From contig NZ_MWWT01000001.1 in NCBI RefSeq assembly GCF_002259705.1, positions 186,001 to 250,000 on the forward strand: a DNA stretch of 64,000 bases. The letters run 5' to 3'. Of the stretch, positions 16,852 to 25,913 are shown in pieces. Each line of letters opens with the position of its first letter. Within the stretch, counting starts at the first letter, position 1. Origin of the DNA: Alloscardovia macacae (GTDB lineage Bacteria; Actinomycetota; Actinomycetes; Actinomycetales; Bifidobacteriaceae). Under the pieces are notes generated by a model. The model was not told where the DNA came from. It worked only from the letters and a program-made list of their open reading frames with translations, and made no database searches. Both the position numbers and the translations under genes were made by a program.

Positions 16852-17538
16852 TTACTTCGTGTGGTGGTCTATGGCCTTCGCACTCGCATCTCCCACGCTC
16901 TGCACCACTTGGACGAGGATGATGCACAGAATGACTGCCACAGTCATGACGTCATACTGGTAGCGCTGGTATCCGTAGCGGATAGCGATGTCACCCAGAC
17001 CTCCCGCGCCTACGGTGCCAGCCATGGCAGAGAAGCCGAAAAGGGTGACGAAGGTGAGTGCTGCTCCTCGGATAAGCGATGGCAAGCTTTCGGTAAGAAG
17101 CACTTTAAAGATGATCTGCAGTGAGCTCGCTCCGAAGCTCTGCGCGGCTTCTATGAGACTTCCATCTACCTCAGCCAGAGACTGCTCCACTACGCGGGCT
17201 ACGAAAGGAGCGGCTGTGATGACGAGCGGAACCACAGCTCCGGGAACGCCGAGGGATGTGCCCACGATGAGACGGGTGAAAGGAATAAGCGCGACGAGCA
17301 GGATGATGAATGGCACAGAGCGCACGAGATTTACTATGCCACTGAGTACTGCATGCACAGCAGCATTCGGGCGAATGCCTGTCTTCGCTGAAGTGATAAG
17401 CAGTACTCCTGCAGGAAGACCCAGAACATAGGCGAGGAGGGTAGACGCAGCGGTCATCACCATGGTATCGATGACGCCCTGTGTGAGCAGTTCACCGTAT
17501 TCAGAGAGGAATGCGGATGCGAAAGAAAGGAAACTCAT
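16852..17538 (-). CDS. metI: Methionine ABC transporter permease MetI
   Basis: 228 residues, five to six membrane segments. It starts with a short periplasmic helix and segment 1 (GVIDTMVMTAASTLLAYVLGLPAG). The EAA loop, which contacts the MetN ATPase, reads EAAQSFGASSLQIIFKVLLTESLPSLIRG near residue 135-165, cut to the family consensus. The C-terminal segments read FVTLFGFSAMAGTVGAGGLG and MTVAVILCIILVQVVQ. Last gene of metQ-metN-metI, three bases behind metN, so translationally linked. Length is normal for MetI (215-230). Confidence 0.95.
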   Translation of the reverse strand: MSFLSFASAFLSEYGELLTQGVIDTMVMTAASTLLAYVLGLPAGVLLITSAKTGIRPNAAVHAVLSGIVNLVRSVPFIILLVALIPFTRLIVGTSLGVPGAVVPLVITAAPFVARVVEQSLAEVDGSLIEAAQSFGASSLQIIFKVLLTESLPSLIRGAALTFVTLFGFSAMAGTVGAGGLGDIAIRYGYQRYQYDVMTVAVILCIILVQVVQSVGDASAKAIDHHTK

Positions 17539-17541
17539 GGG

Positions 17542-18378
17542 TTACTTCACCGCCTGTTCTGCTGTGAGCGTGGACGCTGCTGCTGAGGGCGCTGCTGCCG
17601 AAGCTCCAGTACCGTGCGCATGATGGTTCGCATTCGCGATGAGTGTGCGCAGAATGTCGCTCTGAGGATTTTCGAAAAGCTCTTCTGTCTCGCCGAGCTC
17701 TACGATGCGACCACCATCTATCATGGCCACGCGGTCGCAGATGTTCCGCGCTACGGACAGGGAGTGGGTGATGAGCACGAGAGTGACGCCCAGCTCTTTA
17801 TTAATCTTATGAAGAAGCTCGAGGATCTGTACAGTGGTGGTCGTATCCAGCGCGCTGGTCGCTTCGTCGCACAGCATGATGGATGGTTTATTCGCCAGAG
17901 CGCGCGCTATGGCCACACGCTGCTGCTGTCCGCCAGAGAGCTGACTCGGGTAGCGCTTTTCGAAGCCGGCCAGTCCCACGAGGTCGAGCAGATAGCGCGC
18001 TCGCTCCTCGCGCTCTGCGCGGCTCAGACGCTCGGAACGGGGGACTATCTCGAGAGGAAAGGTGACGTTCTGCAGGATGGTGCGCTGCTGGAACAGGCTA
18101 AAATTCTGGAAGATCATGCCTATTCCCGTGCGCAGCTGCGCCAGCTCGCGTCCGCGCACATGCGTCACATCGCGTCCATCGATAAGCAGACGTCCCGAGG
18201 ACAGTGGCTCGAGAAGATTGATACAGCGCACGAGCGTGGATTTTCCCGCTCCGGAAGAGCCGAGAATGCCGAAGACCTCGCCGGACTCGATGGTCAGCGA
18301 GATGTTATGGAGTACCTCGCGCGAGGCGGAGCCATCCGCCCCCGGATAGCTCTTATGGAGATGTTCTATCTGAATCAT
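17542..18378 (-). CDS. metN: Methionine ABC transporter ATP-binding protein MetN
   Basis: 278 residues from ATG 18378 (an upstream open frame to 18471 crosses the metQ-metN hairpin and is not used). Walker [11 protein letters not shown]-loop [13 protein letters not shown], signature [15 protein letters not shown], Walker [14 protein letters not shown]-loop VLITHS. The C-terminal part is short: after the ABC domain there is only an Ala-rich tail, and the ACT-like C2 methionine-sensing domain of E. coli MetN is absent, so transinhibition by methionine is not expected. It couples ATP hydrolysis to MetI. A hairpin in the 115 bases before it should lower its expression relative to metQ. Confidence 0.95.
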   Translation of the reverse strand: MIQIEHLHKSYPGADGSASREVLHNISLTIESGEVFGILGSSGAGKSTLVRCINLLEPLSSGRLLIDGRDVTHVRGRELAQLRTGIGMIFQNFSLFQQRTILQNVTFPLEIVPRSERLSRAEREERARYLLDLVGLAGFEKRYPSQLSGGQQQRVAIARALANKPSIMLCDEATSALDTTTTVQILELLHKINKELGVTLVLITHSLSVARNICDRVAMIDGGRIVELGETEELFENPQSDILRTLIANANHHAHGTGASAAAPSAAASTLTAEQAVK

Positions 18379-18417
18379 GAAAAAGTTCTTTCGTCTGTAG
18401 AGAGTTTCGCCCGAAAG

Positions 18418-18463
18418 TGGGGCGCTTCCTCTCGCCTTCGAAGAGAAGAGAGGAAACGCCCCA
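18418..18463 (-). terminator. Attenuating hairpin between metQ and metN
   Basis: A 16-bp stem with one mismatch (TGGGGCGCTTCCTCTC with GAGAGGAAACGCCCCA). Inside the operon it probably stabilises the metQ message or stops part of the transcripts, giving more binding protein than transporter. Confidence 0.7.
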
Positions 18464-18493
18464 CAGTACACTCGTCATCGTCGGCTCAGAGCC

Positions 18494-19336
18494 TTAGAAC
18501 ACTGGCACCACAGCGCCCTTATAGGTGGAGTTAATGTAGTCGCGTACAGCGTCCGACTTCAGTGCCTTCGCGAGCTCCTTTGTCTTTGCGGAGTTCTGGT
18601 TACCATCCTTTACCACGAGGATGTTCTCGTAGGTTTTCGCAGCGAGGTCGCCTGCCTTCTCGGTGGCCAGAGTATCCTTCGTCGGGTCGAAGCCAGCCTG
18701 AATAGCATAGTTACCGTTCAGCGCGGCGATGTCCACATCCTTAATCACCGTCGGCACCACGGCCGCTTCGAGTTCCTTAAACTGCAGGTTCTTCGGATTC
18801 GAGGTGATGTCCTTCGGCGTTGCATTAATGTCCTGCGGATCCTTCAGCTTGATGAGGCCTGCAGACTGCAGAAGCAGCAGTGCGCGCGCTTCGTTCGTGG
18901 CATCGTTTGGTACGGCCACGGTCGCACCATCTGGCAGAGCGTCGAGCGAGGCCGTCTTTCCTGGGTACAGGCCGAATGGCTCGAAGTGGACGCCCTCGAC
19001 GGAGACGAGGTGTGTGCCCTTTTCCTTATTAAAATTATCCAGATATGGCTTGTGCTGGTAGTAGTTCGCGTCCACTTCGCCGTCCTCGGTCGCGGTGTTC
19101 GGCTGGACATAGTCCGTGAATTCCTTAACGACGAGCTTATAGCCGTCCTTCTCCACGATGGACTTCACGGCCTTGTTCAGGATTTCGGCGTGTGGCGTCG
19201 GGCTGGCAGCCACGGTGATGGTCTTGTCATCCGTCTTCGATGCGGCACCCGCGTTCGTGCAGGCGGCCAGGCCGAAGGAGACGAGTGCGGTGGCGGCTAC
19301 GAGCGCGCCGAGTGCCTTGATGCGTGTGGTCTTCAT
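18494..19336 (-). CDS. metQ: Methionine-binding lipoprotein MetQ
   Basis: 280 residues. The lipoprotein signal peptide has the lipobox LAAC (Cys26), so the mature protein is anchored to the outer face of the membrane. The mature sequence shows the NlpA/MetQ pattern: VAASPTPHAEILN, the helix EKDGYKLVVKEFTDYVQPN, EVDANYYQHKPYLDNF, YPGKTASLDALPDGATVAVP and NDATNEARALLLLQ, then ENILVVKDGNQNSAKTKELA. First gene of metQNI. The upstream 150 bases contain a parS-like palindrome and a TATAAT-like box on the minus strand, but I see no SAM riboswitch. Confidence 0.95.
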   Translation of the reverse strand: MKTTRIKALGALVAATALVSFGLAACTNAGAASKTDDKTITVAASPTPHAEILNKAVKSIVEKDGYKLVVKEFTDYVQPNTATEDGEVDANYYQHKPYLDNFNKEKGTHLVSVEGVHFEPFGLYPGKTASLDALPDGATVAVPNDATNEARALLLLQSAGLIKLKDPQDINATPKDITSNPKNLQFKELEAAVVPTVIKDVDIAALNGNYAIQAGFDPTKDTLATEKAGDLAAKTYENILVVKDGNQNSAKTKELAKALKSDAVRDYINSTYKGAVVPVF

Positions 19337-19356
19337 ATCTATCTCTTTTCTCGCTA

Positions 19357-19372
19357 TGTTTCACGTGAAACG
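19357..19372. promoter_or_regulatory. parS-like ParB binding site
   Basis: TGTTTCACGTGAAACG contains the exact 14-base palindrome GTTTCACGTGAAAC, the parS core described in actinobacteria, and matches the Bacillus-type 16-mer at 15 of 16 positions. It lies upstream of metQ. A second copy of the core is at 60452. Confidence 0.8.
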
Positions 19373-19488
19373 TGTATGCGCTCCACTATAGACCGCTTTT
19401 TCGCGCTGAGAGAGCGGTTTATTATAGGTGTTCTTTATAGTGGGTAGAAGACCCGCGTTTTTGCGCGGATAAAGGGAGTTTTTTCGTT

Positions 19489-20190
19489 ATGTCAATTTTT
19501 CATTTCGCTCCGCGTGCTCACCATGCGAAGCGCGCTCTGACCGTCGTGGCAGTGGTGGCGTGGTTCGGCGTCATCCTTACGAACCTCGGGAACGTCTTTG
19601 ACATCTACCCACGAGAATCGGGCAACTGGCCTGGCTTATATGGCCATTCAGCACACGGCTGGCCAGGAGCTGCGCAGCGCTTCATCGAAGGCATCAGCTA
19701 CTTCACCATGATTTCGAATATCCTCGTAGCGGTGGTCTTTACGCTGCTCGCCATATCGTTTAAGCGCACTTTCTGGCGTGTGGTCTTCGTGGATACTGCT
19801 CTGCTTATGATTACCGTCACATCGCTCGTTTTTCTCACAGCTATCCTTCCATTCCTGAACCTCAACGGGCTGGCCCTTCTCACTTCGCCGTGGCAGCACG
19901 TCATCGTCCCGGTCAGTGTCTGGGTGGTCTGGCTACTCTGGGGGCCGCGCGGTTTTAGTGAAGGGTACTCACGCTGGCGCGTGATGCTCAGCACGCTCAT
20001 CATTCCAGCACTCTGGTCCGTGTGGATGCTCACCTATGGAGCTCTGACGAGTTACTATCCCTATGGCTTTGTGAATGTAAACCAGCTGGGCTACGGGGGA
20101 GTGGTAATCTCGCTGCTCGTCGTCATGGCTCTGGGACTCGTTCTCGAGGGGATTTTTATCTGGCTCGACCGGATCCTCATGCGCCGCTAA
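19489..20190 (+). CDS. Pr6Pr-family integral membrane protein
   Basis: 233 residues with about six membrane segments: VVAVVAWFGVILTNLG, FTMISNILVAVVFTLLAIS, VFVDTALLMITVTSLVFLTA, HVIVPVSVWVVWLLWGP, VMLSTLIIPALWSVWMLTYG and GVVISLLVVMALGLVLEG. The motifs YFTMISN after segment 1 and SYYPYGFVNVNQLGY near the end are characteristic of the Pr6Pr family (FAR-17a/AIG1-like fold). Biochemical role unknown; related proteins in eukaryotes are serine hydrolases with membrane-embedded Thr/His. The start has AAAGGGAG upstream. It is divergent from metQ. Confidence 0.75.
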   Translation: MSIFHFAPRAHHAKRALTVVAVVAWFGVILTNLGNVFDIYPRESGNWPGLYGHSAHGWPGAAQRFIEGISYFTMISNILVAVVFTLLAISFKRTFWRVVFVDTALLMITVTSLVFLTAILPFLNLNGLALLTSPWQHVIVPVSVWVVWLLWGPRGFSEGYSRWRVMLSTLIIPALWSVWMLTYGALTSYYPYGFVNVNQLGYGGVVISLLVVMALGLVLEGIFIWLDRILMRR

Positions 20191-20236
20191 AACTTGTATA
20201 CTGATACTGGATATTCGTCGCTCTAAGGGAGGAGAC

Positions 20237-22165
20237 GTGGATATAGCACAGTTCCTCGCATATGCGCAGGAGATGTATGGCATCGAAGCTGAGCCGAAGC
20301 TGGTAGGTGCGCAGCATCAGTGGGTGCTGTGTCATCCCGATACAGGAGCATGGCTTGCTCTCCTTCTGCAGCAGTGGGATGAGACGACTGGCGAGTACCG
20401 CGAGTGTATGGACGTCAAGTGCGGAACTCTTACTCCTCTCCTGGCTGCGAAGCCGTATATGACGTCAGCCATACGTATGCGGAGCTCACAGTGGGTGGGA
20501 GTCTTCTTCGGTGATGATGCTCCTGCATACGAAGTCTCGCGGCTCCTCGATATGGCTATGGAGCTGGAAGACCGTAAGACTGCCACATTCATCCTCGATG
20601 AGAAGCCTCACACGCCACAGTACGAGGATAGTGCTCTGCCTTTCGCGCGGCTGAATGCGCCGAACTCGGGGCATGTGTGGGGGTCGCGTCACCAGCTGCA
20701 GATGCCTGAAAAGATTCGTGACATGATGCAGCTCTATGATTTTGCGGATACCTCTCCAGCAGCGAAAGCGAAAAACTTCGTACGGCAGGGGCGTTTCATG
20801 GCTGCATATGAGGATCGCACCTCCTGGGATTTTGATGTCTCGAAGCGCTATACGACATATCATGACCTGAATTTGCGCGAACTGCGAGGATACTTTTCCT
20901 GGCGTACAGCATTACGCCGCGGTTCCGTGTCTCCCGTCTCGCGCTCGCTGGCATATATGTACGTCTCTGAGCTGCTGTGTGGCATAGGTGCGAACTCTCC
21001 GAAAGATGTTCTGCACCAGCTCGGACGCTTCGAGAAAAACTATGCGACCATGTGGGGTGGGTCTGCCATGCTGAACTTCATCCGCACGTGTCAGAAGGAC
21101 TATGCTATCCTTCATGGCTTCGGTGCGGAGGTGGCGAAAAAGTACCTCACAGATAAGCAGACATACTATGACGGGGTACTGAGCGTGCTGAAAAATGCTG
21201 CGTCCCATACGGATAAAGATGTTTTCCAAGCATTGTGCGCTTTTGAGGAGGAACGTCTGTGGAGCACTCCCGTGTTTAAAGAAGACCATCAGCGTGGAGA
21301 ATATCTTTTCGCACAGCTATGGAGAAGGCTTCTTGCACAGGAATCAGAAGAATCAGAGAGCTTCTTCGAAAAGTGCTTCGGCCACCAGGAGACCCGTGTG
21401 TGGTATCCTTTGCGCGAGGCTGTGTACTGGGAAGAGCTCGAGGCTACAGATACAGATGTGGTTCTTCACCCTTTGCGGTCCTACCACTTACGCTCAGGGC
21501 ACTGGAGTGCGAGAGAATATGATCCGGAAGAATTCCATAGGGATGTCATCGAGCAGATGGTCCACGGTGCAGACAGAATCTGGCGCAAGCAGCTCAAAGT
21601 ACGCGGACGCCTGCAGGCGCGCTCGTATGAAGCCTGGGTGGAGCCACATGCTCAGGCTGTCCTGGATGAGTACGTGGCTCAGCAGCGGCGTGCCGAAGAA
21701 GAAGCGCGCCGAGAAAGTGTTAAGATAGACTTCACTGAATTAGATACGATTCGTCACGATGCACACGTGACGCAGGAGAGCTTACTGACGCAGGAGGAGC
21801 GCGAGAGCGCTGAGTATTCAGAACCTCGAGAAAGTTCAGTAAGCACAGAGAGTATACAGAGCGATCGTGCACAGGGTGCCCGCGCTGAAGAGACTGAAGA
21901 GATACAGAATACGCCAGATACGTATGGCTTAGATGCCCAGACACTACATATCCTCGACGCTCTTCTCGCCGGGGACGATGTACGCGGACAGCTTGAGCAG
22001 ATGCATGCCATGGCGTCGCTGGTCGCAGAGCAGATTAATGAAGCATTCTTTGAGGAGATAGGGGATATGGTCGTGGACAGTGACGGCCAGACCATCACCC
22101 TCGTCGAGGATTACAGAGACGATGTGAGAGAACGTAGAGGAGAAAAAATTGGCAGAAACGACTAA
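20237..22165 (+). CDS. TerB-N domain protein (first gene of a putative DNA-processing or defence operon)
   Basis: 642 residues from GTG 20237, with GGGAGGAG just upstream. Residues about 1-130 form a small alpha/beta domain. About 150-380 match the TerB-N pattern: MPEKIRDMMQLYDFADTS, then QGRFMAAYEDR...YHDLNLRELRGYFSWRTALRRG and SLAYMYVSELLCGIG, where the YxxLxxxQLRGYFxWR core is diagnostic. The C-terminal third contains a charged coiled-coil-prone helix (QQRRAEEEARRES), an acidic low-complexity linker and a final helical part. It overlaps the ATPase gene by 17 bases. TerB-N proteins with a P-loop ATPase and a superfamily II helicase have been predicted (Aravind group) to act in DNA-processing stress or antiviral complexes. 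Confidence 0.8.
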   Translation: MDIAQFLAYAQEMYGIEAEPKLVGAQHQWVLCHPDTGAWLALLLQQWDETTGEYRECMDVKCGTLTPLLAAKPYMTSAIRMRSSQWVGVFFGDDAPAYEVSRLLDMAMELEDRKTATFILDEKPHTPQYEDSALPFARLNAPNSGHVWGSRHQLQMPEKIRDMMQLYDFADTSPAAKAKNFVRQGRFMAAYEDRTSWDFDVSKRYTTYHDLNLRELRGYFSWRTALRRGSVSPVSRSLAYMYVSELLCGIGANSPKDVLHQLGRFEKNYATMWGGSAMLNFIRTCQKDYAILHGFGAEVAKKYLTDKQTYYDGVLSVLKNAASHTDKDVFQALCAFEEERLWSTPVFKEDHQRGEYLFAQLWRRLLAQESEESESFFEKCFGHQETRVWYPLREAVYWEELEATDTDVVLHPLRSYHLRSGHWSAREYDPEEFHRDVIEQMVHGADRIWRKQLKVRGRLQARSYEAWVEPHAQAVLDEYVAQQRRAEEEARRESVKIDFTELDTIRHDAHVTQESLLTQEERESAEYSEPRESSVSTESIQSDRAQGARAEETEEIQNTPDTYGLDAQTLHILDALLAGDDVRGQLEQMHAMASLVAEQINEAFFEEIGDMVVDSDGQTITLVEDYRDDVRERRGEKIGRND

Positions 22166-23522
22166 AAAAGTCCCGCGCCGTATCGCGCAGACGGTGCTGA
22201 ACTCGCTGAAGGGCGGTGTGGTGCCGCGCATAGGCCTGCCGTACATCGCGGTGGGGCGGAAAAACGAGGTGGAAGCGCTGCTGCACGACGTGGATATTAT
22301 CTCGGAGGGCGGCGCGTCCTTCCGCTTTATCGTGGGGCGGTACGGGTCTGGAAAAAGCTTCCTCATCCAGACCATCCGGAACTATGTTATGGATAAAGGG
22401 TTTATCGTGGCAGACGCGGATCTCTCGCCAGAGCGCCGGCTGCAGGGCTCGCGCGGGCAGGGTCTGGCCACATACCGCGAGCTCATCTCGAATTTGTCTA
22501 CGAAGTATAAGCCGGAGGGGAACGCGCTCACCCTTATCCTGGACAGGTGGATAAGTACTGTGCAGTCGGAAGCGCTGCAGGAGACGGGCGCTGCCCTGGG
22601 CGACCCTGTGCTCACGCAGGCGGTGGATCAGAAGATTTACGCGGTGACTTCGTCGGTCAGCGAGCTCGTGCATGGATTTGAGTTCGCTACGCTGCTTTCG
22701 CGCTACTACCACGCGTATGTGGAGGGCGACGATGAGACGAAGATGAAGGTGGTGCGCTGGTTCAGAGGCGAGTATGCGCTCAAACGGGAGGCGAAGTCCG
22801 AGCTGGGTGTGAACATCATCATTTCGGATGATGATTGGTACGACTACATCAAGCTTTTCGCCATCTTCTTCCGTAAGGCGGGATATGCCGGGATGATGAT
22901 TATGATCGACGAGCTGGTGAACATCTATAAGATTCCGCATTCCGTGACGCGGCAGTATAACTACGAGAAGATGCTCACCATGTATAACGACACACTGCAG
23001 GGGAAGGCGCAGTACCTCGGCATTATCATGGGCTCGACGCCGCAGGCCATCGAGGATAAGCGGCGCGGCGTGTACAGTTACGAGGCGCTGCGCTCCAGGC
23101 TTGCCGAAGGGAAATTCTCCCGCCCCGGAGCACGCGATCTTCTCGCTCCCGTCATTCGCCTCGACCCCCTGAATCCGGAAGAGATGCTGGTTCTGTGCGA
23201 AAAGCTGGCGGATATGCACGCGGGGCTGTACGGCTACGAGCGGCACATCAGCGAGCAGGAGCTCGGCGGCTTCATTCAGCTCGAGTACTCGCGCATCGGA
23301 GCCGACCAGAACATCACGCCGCGCGAAGTGATACGAGACTTCATCGAGCTGCTGGACATCGTGTACCAGAATCCGTCTGTGAAGATAAACGAGCTGCTGA
23401 GCTCGGGGGAGTTCCAGTATGCGCAGTCGCAGGCTATCCCTGGGGATAGCGCGGGGGTCGCGGGAGCTGAGCCGGGCGCAGCGGGATCGGTAGATGCGCA
23501 GTTCGCGGAGTTCACGCTGTGA
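22149..23522 (+). CDS. BrxD-like P-loop ATPase (DUF2791, BREX ATP-binding family)
   Basis: 457 residues from a TTG start at 22149, with AGGAGAAAA before it and an overlap with the terB-N gene. Walker A GRYGSGKS is at 63-70, Walker B MIMIDELVN near 250-256, followed by a sensor-like LGIIMGSTPQAIEDK and an arginine-rich region. The N-terminal ARRIAQTVLNSLKGGVVPRIGLPYIAVGR-type segment is typical of the DUF2791/BrxD family found in type 2 BREX (Pgl) loci. The C-terminal 50 residues are a low-complexity Gly/Ala tail. It stands between a TerB-N gene and a helicase with GTGA-type overlap, so the three products are probably made in fixed proportion. Confidence 0.82.
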   Translation: MAETTKKVPRRIAQTVLNSLKGGVVPRIGLPYIAVGRKNEVEALLHDVDIISEGGASFRFIVGRYGSGKSFLIQTIRNYVMDKGFIVADADLSPERRLQGSRGQGLATYRELISNLSTKYKPEGNALTLILDRWISTVQSEALQETGAALGDPVLTQAVDQKIYAVTSSVSELVHGFEFATLLSRYYHAYVEGDDETKMKVVRWFRGEYALKREAKSELGVNIIISDDDWYDYIKLFAIFFRKAGYAGMMIMIDELVNIYKIPHSVTRQYNYEKMLTMYNDTLQGKAQYLGIIMGSTPQAIEDKRRGVYSYEALRSRLAEGKFSRPGARDLLAPVIRLDPLNPEEMLVLCEKLADMHAGLYGYERHISEQELGGFIQLEYSRIGADQNITPREVIRDFIELLDIVYQNPSVKINELLSSGEFQYAQSQAIPGDSAGVAGAEPGAAGSVDAQFAEFTL

Positions 23523-25837
23523 GTGAGGCAGGATTCAGCGCCTTCGAACGCTACGCGCCCTTCATCCAGGATTACATCTACGAGTCGGGATGGCAGATGC
23601 TACGTGGCGTGCAGAACGCCGCAGCAGATGCCATCTTTACCACTGAGGAGAACGTGCTGCTCACCGCCTCCACAGCCTCGGGAAAGACGGAAGCGGCCTT
23701 CTTTCCCATTCTCACTCTGCTGGATGAAGAGCCGCCGTCGAGCGTGGGTGCGCTGTACATCGCACCCCTGAAAGCGCTTATTAATGACCAGTTCGAGCGG
23801 CTAAATGACTTGTGCGAGCAGGCGCATATTCCTGTGACGAAATGGCATGGAGATGCCTCCCAGGCTCAGAAGCGTAAGCTCCTGCGCACTCCTGCAGGAA
23901 TCCTCCAGATTACCCCGGAGTCTCTCGAATCACTGCTGCTGAACAAGCATATGGAGATCCCGTCGCTCTTCCATGACCTGCGCTTCATCGTCATCGACGA
24001 AGTGCATTCGCTCCTGCGCGGTGACCGCGGCCTGCAGACGTTCAGTCTCATCGAGCGCCTGTGCGCGCTCGCCGGATGCCAGCCGAGGCGCGTGGGCTTG
24101 TCTGCCACCATAGGAGACCCTGAGGCTGCTGGCCGCTTTATCTCTGCGGGAAGTGGGAGCGGATGCATTATTCCGAGCGTCGAAGGCGGTAAGGATGTGT
24201 GGCGTCTGTCCATGGAGCATTTTTATACGAGTGGGCCTCAGGCAGGGGAGGGTGAATTGGCCTCGGGAACGGACGTCCAGCAGCGCACGCGGGACGTCGC
24301 GCTGCTCGACGAGCCGACGGACAGCGCGCCGGCTGCCGCGGATCCGGGCGCGGGCTACATCTTCGAGCATACGCGCGGGAAAAAATGCCTCATCTTCACG
24401 AACTCGCGCGAAGAATGTGAGGCCGTCTGCCAGCAGCTACGCCAGTACTGTGAGGCGCGCGGCGAGGCGGACCGTTTCCTCATCCATCACGGAAATCTGT
24501 CCGCGTCGTACCGCGAAAGTGCGGAAGAGGAGATGAAAGACGACTCCTCGCTGCAGTCCATCTGCGCCACGGCCACGCTCGAACTGGGCATAGACGTGGG
24601 TCGGCTCGAGCGCGCCTTCCAGCTGGACGCACCGTTTACCGTCTCTGGATTCCTGCAGCGCATGGGCCGCACCGGCCGGCGCGGTGACCCGTCCGAGATG
24701 TGGTTCGTCATGCGTGAAGACCATCAGCTGTCGCGCGCCATGCTGCCCGAGCTCATCCCGTGGTATCTGCTCCAGGGCATCGCTCTCGTGCAGCTCTACG
24801 TGGAGGAGCGTTTCGTGGAGCCGCCGCGCCTCGACCGCCTGCCGTACAGTCTGCTCTACCATCAGACCATGAGCACGCTGGCCTCGTCGGGTGAGATGAC
24901 GCCGGCGCAGCTCGCCTCGCGGGTGCTCACGCTGTCGTGCTTTGCGCGCATTACGCAGGATGATTTCCGCGTGTTGCTGCGCCATTTGGTGGAGATAGAC
25001 CACATTATGGTCACTGAGAATGGTGGGCTCATCGTGGGTCTGGCCGGAGAGCGCGTGGTGAATAATTATAAGTTTTACGCGGTGTTCCAGGAGAATGTGG
25101 AGTATTCTGTGCGCTCGGGGTCCGAAGAGCTCGGCACCATCGTGAAGCCGCCTCCTGTGGGAGATAAGATAGCCATCGCTGGACGCGTGTGGGCTGTGGA
25201 TGAGCTGGACCATGAGCGGCACATCGTGTACTGCACGCTCGTAAAAGGCCGCGTTCCGGCATACTTCGGTGATACGCCGGGGGACATCCATACGCGCATT
25301 CTCGAGAAGATGTACGAGGTTTTACGCGAGGACAGCAGCTACCCGTACCTCATGCGTCATGCGGGGTACCGTCTGGCTGAGGCGCGCACCACGTTCGACA
25401 TGTCCGGTATGGAGCGCTCCCCGCTCATAAACCTCGGCGGGAAGATGTGGGTGCTCTTCCCGTGGCTCGGCAGCTACGCGTTCCTCGCTTTAGAGCGTTT
25501 TCTGAAGGTGAAGTGCGGGGAGCGGCTGGGCTTGCGCGGCCTGACTGCCTCGCGCCCGTATTATATCCAATTCACCATGGAAGCTTCCCGCGATGAGTTC
25601 TTCCGCGTCGTAACTGAGGAGGCCGCGAAGACGTTCGATCCGCTCGACCTCGTGGACGAGAAGGAGAATCCGGTCTTCGAGAAGTACGACCCGTATGTGC
25701 CTGCTGAGCTCGTGCGCAAGGGCTTTGCGTACGGTGTACTGGACGTGGATGGCATGCGTGCGCGCGTGGCTGGCTGGGCTGAGGGCCATTCTTCCGCAGT
25801 CGTCGCTAGTAACGACTGGACAGAGGCACTCTCGTAA
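23519..25837 (+). CDS. Lhr/BrxHI-like DEAD/DEAH-box helicase
   Basis: 772 residues from GTG 23519, overlapping the ATPase stop by four bases. Helicase motifs in order: motif I TASTASGKTEAA (49-60), Ia APLKALINDQ, Ib ITPESLESLL, motif II DEVH (about 160), motif III GLSATIGDPE, then the second RecA domain with IFTNSREECEAVCQQL, motif V ATLELGIDVG and motif VI QRMGRTGRRG. A winged-helix and C-terminal region of about 350 residues follows, as in Lhr-like helicases; BrxHI of type 2 BREX is of this type. The ATP-driven role would be on DNA or RNA-DNA hybrid. It ends in the 29-bp inverted repeat. Confidence 0.88.
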   Translation: MSEAGFSAFERYAPFIQDYIYESGWQMLRGVQNAAADAIFTTEENVLLTASTASGKTEAAFFPILTLLDEEPPSSVGALYIAPLKALINDQFERLNDLCEQAHIPVTKWHGDASQAQKRKLLRTPAGILQITPESLESLLLNKHMEIPSLFHDLRFIVIDEVHSLLRGDRGLQTFSLIERLCALAGCQPRRVGLSATIGDPEAAGRFISAGSGSGCIIPSVEGGKDVWRLSMEHFYTSGPQAGEGELASGTDVQQRTRDVALLDEPTDSAPAAADPGAGYIFEHTRGKKCLIFTNSREECEAVCQQLRQYCEARGEADRFLIHHGNLSASYRESAEEEMKDDSSLQSICATATLELGIDVGRLERAFQLDAPFTVSGFLQRMGRTGRRGDPSEMWFVMREDHQLSRAMLPELIPWYLLQGIALVQLYVEERFVEPPRLDRLPYSLLYHQTMSTLASSGEMTPAQLASRVLTLSCFARITQDDFRVLLRHLVEIDHIMVTENGGLIVGLAGERVVNNYKFYAVFQENVEYSVRSGSEELGTIVKPPPVGDKIAIAGRVWAVDELDHERHIVYCTLVKGRVPAYFGDTPGDIHTRILEKMYEVLREDSSYPYLMRHAGYRLAEARTTFDMSGMERSPLINLGGKMWVLFPWLGSYAFLALERFLKVKCGERLGLRGLTASRPYYIQFTMEASRDEFFRVVTEEAAKTFDPLDLVDEKENPVFEKYDPYVPAELVRKGFAYGVLDVDGMRARVAGWAEGHSSAVVASNDWTEALS

Positions 25838-25909
25838 ACTTACGCTAAAGATGTAGCCATTTTTCACCTTCCTCTACGCTAAAAATGGCTACATCTTTAG
25901 CGTAAGTTT
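25836..25909. terminator. Perfect 29-bp inverted repeat between convergent genes
   Basis: The arms (25836-25864 and 25881-25909, beginning AAACTTACGCTAAAG) match perfectly around a 16-base loop. The arms end or begin with A5/T5, so it can terminate both the helicase and the traX transcripts. The 5' arm includes the helicase stop codon. Confidence 0.8.
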
Positions 25910-25913
25910 TTCA

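Noticed and set aside
19373-19488. SAM riboswitch or S-box in front of metQ
   Set aside because: No S-box pattern; only a short hairpin (ACCGCT / AGCGGT) and a TATAAT-like box were visible.
23195-23449. Small plus-strand frames inside the ATPase and helicase genes
   Set aside because: Shadow frames in GC-rich coding sequence, rich in Arg and Ala, with no independent signals.
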